A program made the position numbers and the translations under genes. The notes under the pieces are model-generated. The model searched no databases, had not been told where the DNA came from, and was given only the letters and a program-made list of their open reading frames with translations. A stretch of 35,189 bases of DNA from the NCBI GenBank assembly GCA_021323895.1, contig JAJPKD010000192.1, forward strand, positions 1-35,189. Reading direction: 5' to 3'. Positions 32,414 to 35,189 of this stretch are shown here, one piece after another (the first letter of the stretch is position 1; every line of letters starts with the position of its first letter). The stretch comes from Acidobacteriota bacterium (lineage in GTDB: Bacteria > Acidobacteriota > Blastocatellia > Pyrinomonadales > Pyrinomonadaceae).

Positions 32414-33076
32414 TTATAGACGAGGCGCCATGAATGCAGCGACGCTCGCCAGTTTCATGAATCGTTCGATCTTCGAAATCTTATCGCGTGGCACGAACAC
32501 CATATCTCCGGCCCGCAACGTCAAATCGTTTTCCAGGTCGCTTGTGCGGCGAATGTTCTTCAGATTGAGCAGCTTTACTTCTGCGGTGTCCGAGTTGATC
32601 GCGCGAAAAACGACGACCTGCGACGACTTCGCGGTCTCTTTCATGCCACCCGCCAGCATGATGGCCTGAATTGCGGTGACGCGTTCGCGCATTTCGATTT
32701 TGCCTGGCTGCGCGACTTCCCCGGCCACGACAAAGTAGGGCCGCTGAAATTCTTTGAGCAGTACAGCAGCTACCGGATCCTGCAACCGCTCACCGGCCTT
32801 CCTCAAAACCGCAGCGCGCGTCTCTTCGACGGTGAATCCCGCGACTTTCAGATCGCCGGTGATTTCCAGCGAGATATAGCCGTCCGGTTGCACCGTCACT
32901 GTCTGATTGAATTCAGGTGAATAACGAAACTGCACTTCAAGCACATCGCCCGGCTGCAGCCGATAGCGGTCTTCGCTAACCGTGGTTAATCGAGGGGGAC
33001 GCTGATCCTGCGCACGCGCAGCAATCGGCAAAATCAGAAGTGAAATTGCGAGGGCTAAAAACAGTCGGTGTTTCAT
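32414..33076 (-). CDS. Polysaccharide export protein (Wza-like, SLBB domain)
   Basis: A 220-residue periplasmic or outer-membrane export component. It has a cleavable signal peptide (1-22, ending AARA). The PES domain has YRLQPGDVLEVQFRYSPEFNQTVTVQPDGYISLEITGDLKVAGFTVEE. An SLBB domain follows (PYFVVAGEVAQPGKIEMRERVTAIQAIMLAGG), and LTLRAGDMVFVPRDKI then leads to a C-terminal helix. It is shorter than Wza (about 380 residues), with only one SLBB, so the outer-membrane pore may be built differently. ATG 33074-33076 is chosen for its GGAG 7 nt upstream; ATGs upstream in the same frame lack one. It follows the CpsD-like gene by 70 nt. Confidence 0.92.
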   Translation of the reverse strand: MKHRLFLALAISLLILPIAARAQDQRPPRLTTVSEDRYRLQPGDVLEVQFRYSPEFNQTVTVQPDGYISLEITGDLKVAGFTVEETRAAVLRKAGERLQDPVAAVLLKEFQRPYFVVAGEVAQPGKIEMRERVTAIQAIMLAGGMKETAKSSQVVVFRAINSDTAEVKLLNLKNIRRTSDLENDLTLRAGDMVFVPRDKISKIERFMKLASVAAFMAPRL

Positions 33077-33146
33077 CGGCACTCCTTCAAGTAGCATGGA
33101 CTTCATTCTGCGGGGGCATTCGCAGACTGAAATCAATGCCACCGCA

Positions 33147-33836
33147 TCAAAGTCGCTTGTACAACCAGTTCGGCACCGGATAGCGGCGCTTGTTCATGAC
33201 AAATCCTAAAAAGTTTCCGCCGGTGGTTTCGATCGTTCGTTGCGCATTTAGTATCTCGTCGCGCCGAGATTCGCCGGCATCGACGACCACGACGACGCCA
33301 TCAACGCTCGTCGCTAGCATCGCTGCATCAGATCTTTCTTTCAGCGAGCGGCAATCGATCAGGATGTTGTCAAAGCTCACGCGTAAGGCATCGACCGAAT
33401 CCAATCCCGTATCGATCTCTTCGCCTTGCTTTCCGACTCGCATCAAATACGAGCGCCTCGGCTCAGCCTCGTGATGACCATTGCCGTTCCTCGATGTCTT
33501 CGCCGGCAACATCCACAGGTTATCGATATTTGTCGGGTGGCAGTTCCACGGCATCTGCAAATAGTCTTCAACGCCGAGCGATTGCAGGCGCTCAGAATCA
33601 ATTAACAGAGTTCGCCGACCCGTGTGACGCGCGATCTCAACCGCGAACAACTTCGCCACGTGGCCCGCGCCGCCGCCTTCCGAAGCAGACGTGAACGCGA
33701 TGGCCGATCCTTCGCGCAATTTTTGCGAACCGTTCTGCAGGCTCGCCAGCAACAACTGAAGATTGTGGCGCTGCCCGGTCGTGCTGACCGGCGGGGTTCG
33801 TACTGAAGGTTCTTGAATTCGTTCTTCGACTAGCAC
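33147..33836 (-). CDS. CpsD/BY-kinase-like ATPase with a degenerate P-loop
   Basis: A 229-residue cytosolic partner of the Wzz-like protein. In active relatives it is an ATPase or tyrosine kinase. The fold is recognisable: AIAFTSASEGGGAGHVAKLFAVEIA where VTSxxPGEGKST would be expected, then the second Walker motif RRTLLIDSE, the Walker B-like NILIDCRSL, VDGVVVVVDAGESRRDEI and GNFLGFVMNKRRYPVPNWLYKRL. The P-loop lysine and Ser/Thr are replaced (SEGGGAGH), and no C-terminal tyrosine cluster is present. ATP binding is therefore doubtful; it may be a structural pseudo-kinase, while the true enzyme could be encoded elsewhere. ATG 33834-33836 lies 12 nt after the Wzz-like stop. Confidence 0.82.
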   Translation of the reverse strand: MLVEERIQEPSVRTPPVSTTGQRHNLQLLLASLQNGSQKLREGSAIAFTSASEGGGAGHVAKLFAVEIARHTGRRTLLIDSERLQSLGVEDYLQMPWNCHPTNIDNLWMLPAKTSRNGNGHHEAEPRRSYLMRVGKQGEEIDTGLDSVDALRVSFDNILIDCRSLKERSDAAMLATSVDGVVVVVDAGESRRDEILNAQRTIETTGGNFLGFVMNKRRYPVPNWLYKRL

Positions 33837-33848
33837 TCTTTTTTGTCC

Positions 33849-35189
33849 TCAGCTTTGAAGTTCGGCAACCGCCTGTTTCTCGATTATGGGGGTCTCGCGC
33901 GGCTGACGCAGCAACATGCGCCGGCTGTTCGCGGGCACTGTCGCCAGCACCTTCGCCCCGGTAAGTACCTCGAGCTGTCGCGGCGTGTGCACCGCGTCGC
34001 TCAACATTTCCGCTGAGAAGACGCTGCTCAGGCTCAGGAACGCTGCCAGGAAAACTCCCAGCACCAGGTTCAAAGGCCGGTTCGGCGACGAAGGAATTTG
34101 TGGCACCGTGGCGGCCTCGGCAATCGAGACGTTGGTGATTTTCTGTCGATCGAGTTCGTCGGCGATGCGCGCCTCTTCGCGCTTCTTCGCGTAGAGCTGA
34201 TAGTTGTCTTCGGCTTCTTTCTTCTCGCGTTGCAGATCGTCGTGCTTGGCCGTGTCGCCTTCGAGTTTCTTCAGCGCGCCTTCGTACTGCGCAAGCTGCG
34301 CGGTGAGCGTATCGCGCCGCGCTTTGGCGCCCGCCTGATCCAGACGCGCGCGCGACAACTCAGTCTCGAGCGTCTGCCGCAGCGGATTCAGATCGGTGGC
34401 TTCCTCAACTGAAGTTTTTTGTTCGGCGCGATCCAGCGCGAGTTGCGTTGTGCGCATCTGCTCGTCAACTTCCTTCACGAGTCGATCCTCGGGACGGAAC
34501 TTGTTGAGCAACTGGGTGCGTCGATTCTGCAATTCGACCATCATCGTGTTCAGCCGCTCGGCCGAATACTGATTGGGAAGCTGTTTGCTCTGCGTCACGA
34601 TCCGTTTCGGAATCGCCGCCAGCTGTTGTTCAACTCGCGCGATGCGATTCGTCGCTTCGTTCAGCGCGGCGTCCGCATCCAGCATCTTCGCTTTCGCTTC
34701 CGCGGTTTTTTGCAGCGTCAACTCTTTCTGCTGGCTGAGCACCACCAGATTGTTGCTCTGCTGAAAGTTAGTGAGCTGCTGTTCAGATTCCTTCAGTTGC
34801 GTCTCGTACTCGTCAGCCTTCTCTTTGAAGAAGTCGGCCGCGCCGATCGGGTGGTTCAGCTTGAGATGCTTTTCCAAATATAGGTCGCCGAGTTTCTTCA
34901 GCACTGCGGCCGCGCGTTGAGGTGAGTCAGACGCATAACTAATCGTGATCACGTTGGCTTTGCGAACCGGATTGATCGAAAGGTCTTTCGTCAGCCGATT
35001 CACGGCTCGTTCCACGCGCACCGCATCGGTCATCGAGCGGTTAAGCAAACTGTTCTCTTGCTTGTCCAGAACCGTGGCAGTGACAACTTGTGTCAGCAGG
35101 TCCTTGCTGGTCAGCAGTTCGATTTCCGAATTGATTTGATTCTCGCTGACTTCGTTTTCAACGGTCGGCGTGTTGGTACCGGTGGTGGC
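33849..35189 (-). CDS. Wzz-like polysaccharide co-polymerase / chain-length determinant (partial, 5' end missing)
   Basis: The open frame continues through the right edge, so the N-terminus is missing; 446 codons plus stop are present. The product sits in the inner membrane with a large coiled-coil periplasmic part and sets chain length. Visible: VENEVSENQINSEIELLTSKDLL (Wzz domain), VITISYASDSPQRAAAVLKKLGDLYLEKHL, then a long coiled coil (about 110-340 of the visible part, ADEYETQLKESEQQLTNFQQ...). The segment VSIAEAATVPQIPSSPNRPLNLVLGVFLAAFLSLSSVFSAEML is the conserved Pro-rich stretch and second membrane helix. The tail ends with LTGAKVLATVPANSRR. No ATPase domain is fused; it is encoded next door. 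An internal TTG near 35048 is not the true start because the homology continues upstream. Confidence 0.93.
   Translation of the reverse strand, partial: ATTGTNTPTVENEVSENQINSEIELLTSKDLLTQVVTATVLDKQENSLLNRSMTDAVRVERAVNRLTKDLSINPVRKANVITISYASDSPQRAAAVLKKLGDLYLEKHLKLNHPIGAADFFKEKADEYETQLKESEQQLTNFQQSNNLVVLSQQKELTLQKTAEAKAKMLDADAALNEATNRIARVEQQLAAIPKRIVTQSKQLPNQYSAERLNTMMVELQNRRTQLLNKFRPEDRLVKEVDEQMRTTQLALDRAEQKTSVEEATDLNPLRQTLETELSRARLDQAGAKARRDTLTAQLAQYEGALKKLEGDTAKHDDLQREKKEAEDNYQLYAKKREEARIADELDRQKITNVSIAEAATVPQIPSSPNRPLNLVLGVFLAAFLSLSSVFSAEMLSDAVHTPRQLEVLTGAKVLATVPANSRRMLLRQPRETPIIEKQAVAELQS

Overview
The window looks like a chromosomal stretch of a Gram-negative, free-living bacterium. It has an outer-membrane TolC-type protein, a Wza-type export protein, SecG and a prepilin peptidase. 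The gene families, intergenic style and small conserved proteins fit Acidobacteriota, perhaps Blastocatellia. That placement is an inference from gene content; there is no rRNA or other marker gene here. I see no prophage, insertion sequence or CRISPR array.

Layout. (1) 1-4.7 kb, minus strand: a tight operon of two small unknown proteins, a sugar-phosphate nucleotidyltransferase, alpha-glucan phosphorylase (interrupted by an in-frame TAA) and glgX, which runs off the left edge. (2) 4.7-7.5 kb: a regulatory-rich, gene-poor segment with an HtrA-like protease, a STAS-domain protein and a frameshifted zinc-ribbon gene. Each transcription unit in (1) and (2) has a good sigma-54 (-24/-12) promoter, and three copies of a roughly 35-bp operator-like element lie upstream of these promoters. 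(3) 7.9-12.1 kb, minus strand: gap, pgk, a BrnT-type toxin with a candidate antitoxin, tpiA, secG and tRNA-Leu(GAG), from a sigma-70-like promoter. (4) 12.4-17.5 kb, plus strand: tolC-like gene, family 2 glycosyltransferase, prepilin peptidase and sensor histidine kinase. (5) 17.5-22.6 kb, minus strand: a small zinc-ribbon protein, a catalytic and a non-catalytic M16 peptidase, and a UbiD-family decarboxylase. (6) 22.7-23.4 kb: a lipoprotein with LEA-like repeats, with its own sigma-54 promoter and terminator. (7) 23.5-35.2 kb, minus strand: an exopolysaccharide locus with Wzz-like protein (cut by the right edge), CpsD-like ATPase without a P-loop lysine, Wza-like export protein, polyprenyl glycosylphosphotransferase, flippase, ligase/polymerase, two GT4 glycosyltransferases, an Sfp-type phosphopantetheinyl transferase and a glycoside hydrolase.

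Two things stand out. The first is a probable sigma-54 stress or envelope regulon: five promoters, each about 25-130 nt from a start codon, driving glycogen breakdown, a periplasmic protease, a STAS regulator, a zinc-ribbon protein and an LEA-like lipoprotein. Three of the regions share a tandem operator around TCGTGAwATyACGA. The second is a set of intergenic short tandem repeats, mostly 7-nt units. They fill the gaps between genes of the same operon almost exactly from stop to start codon, usually as an inverted pair that can fold into a long hairpin, and the unit sequence differs from gap to gap.
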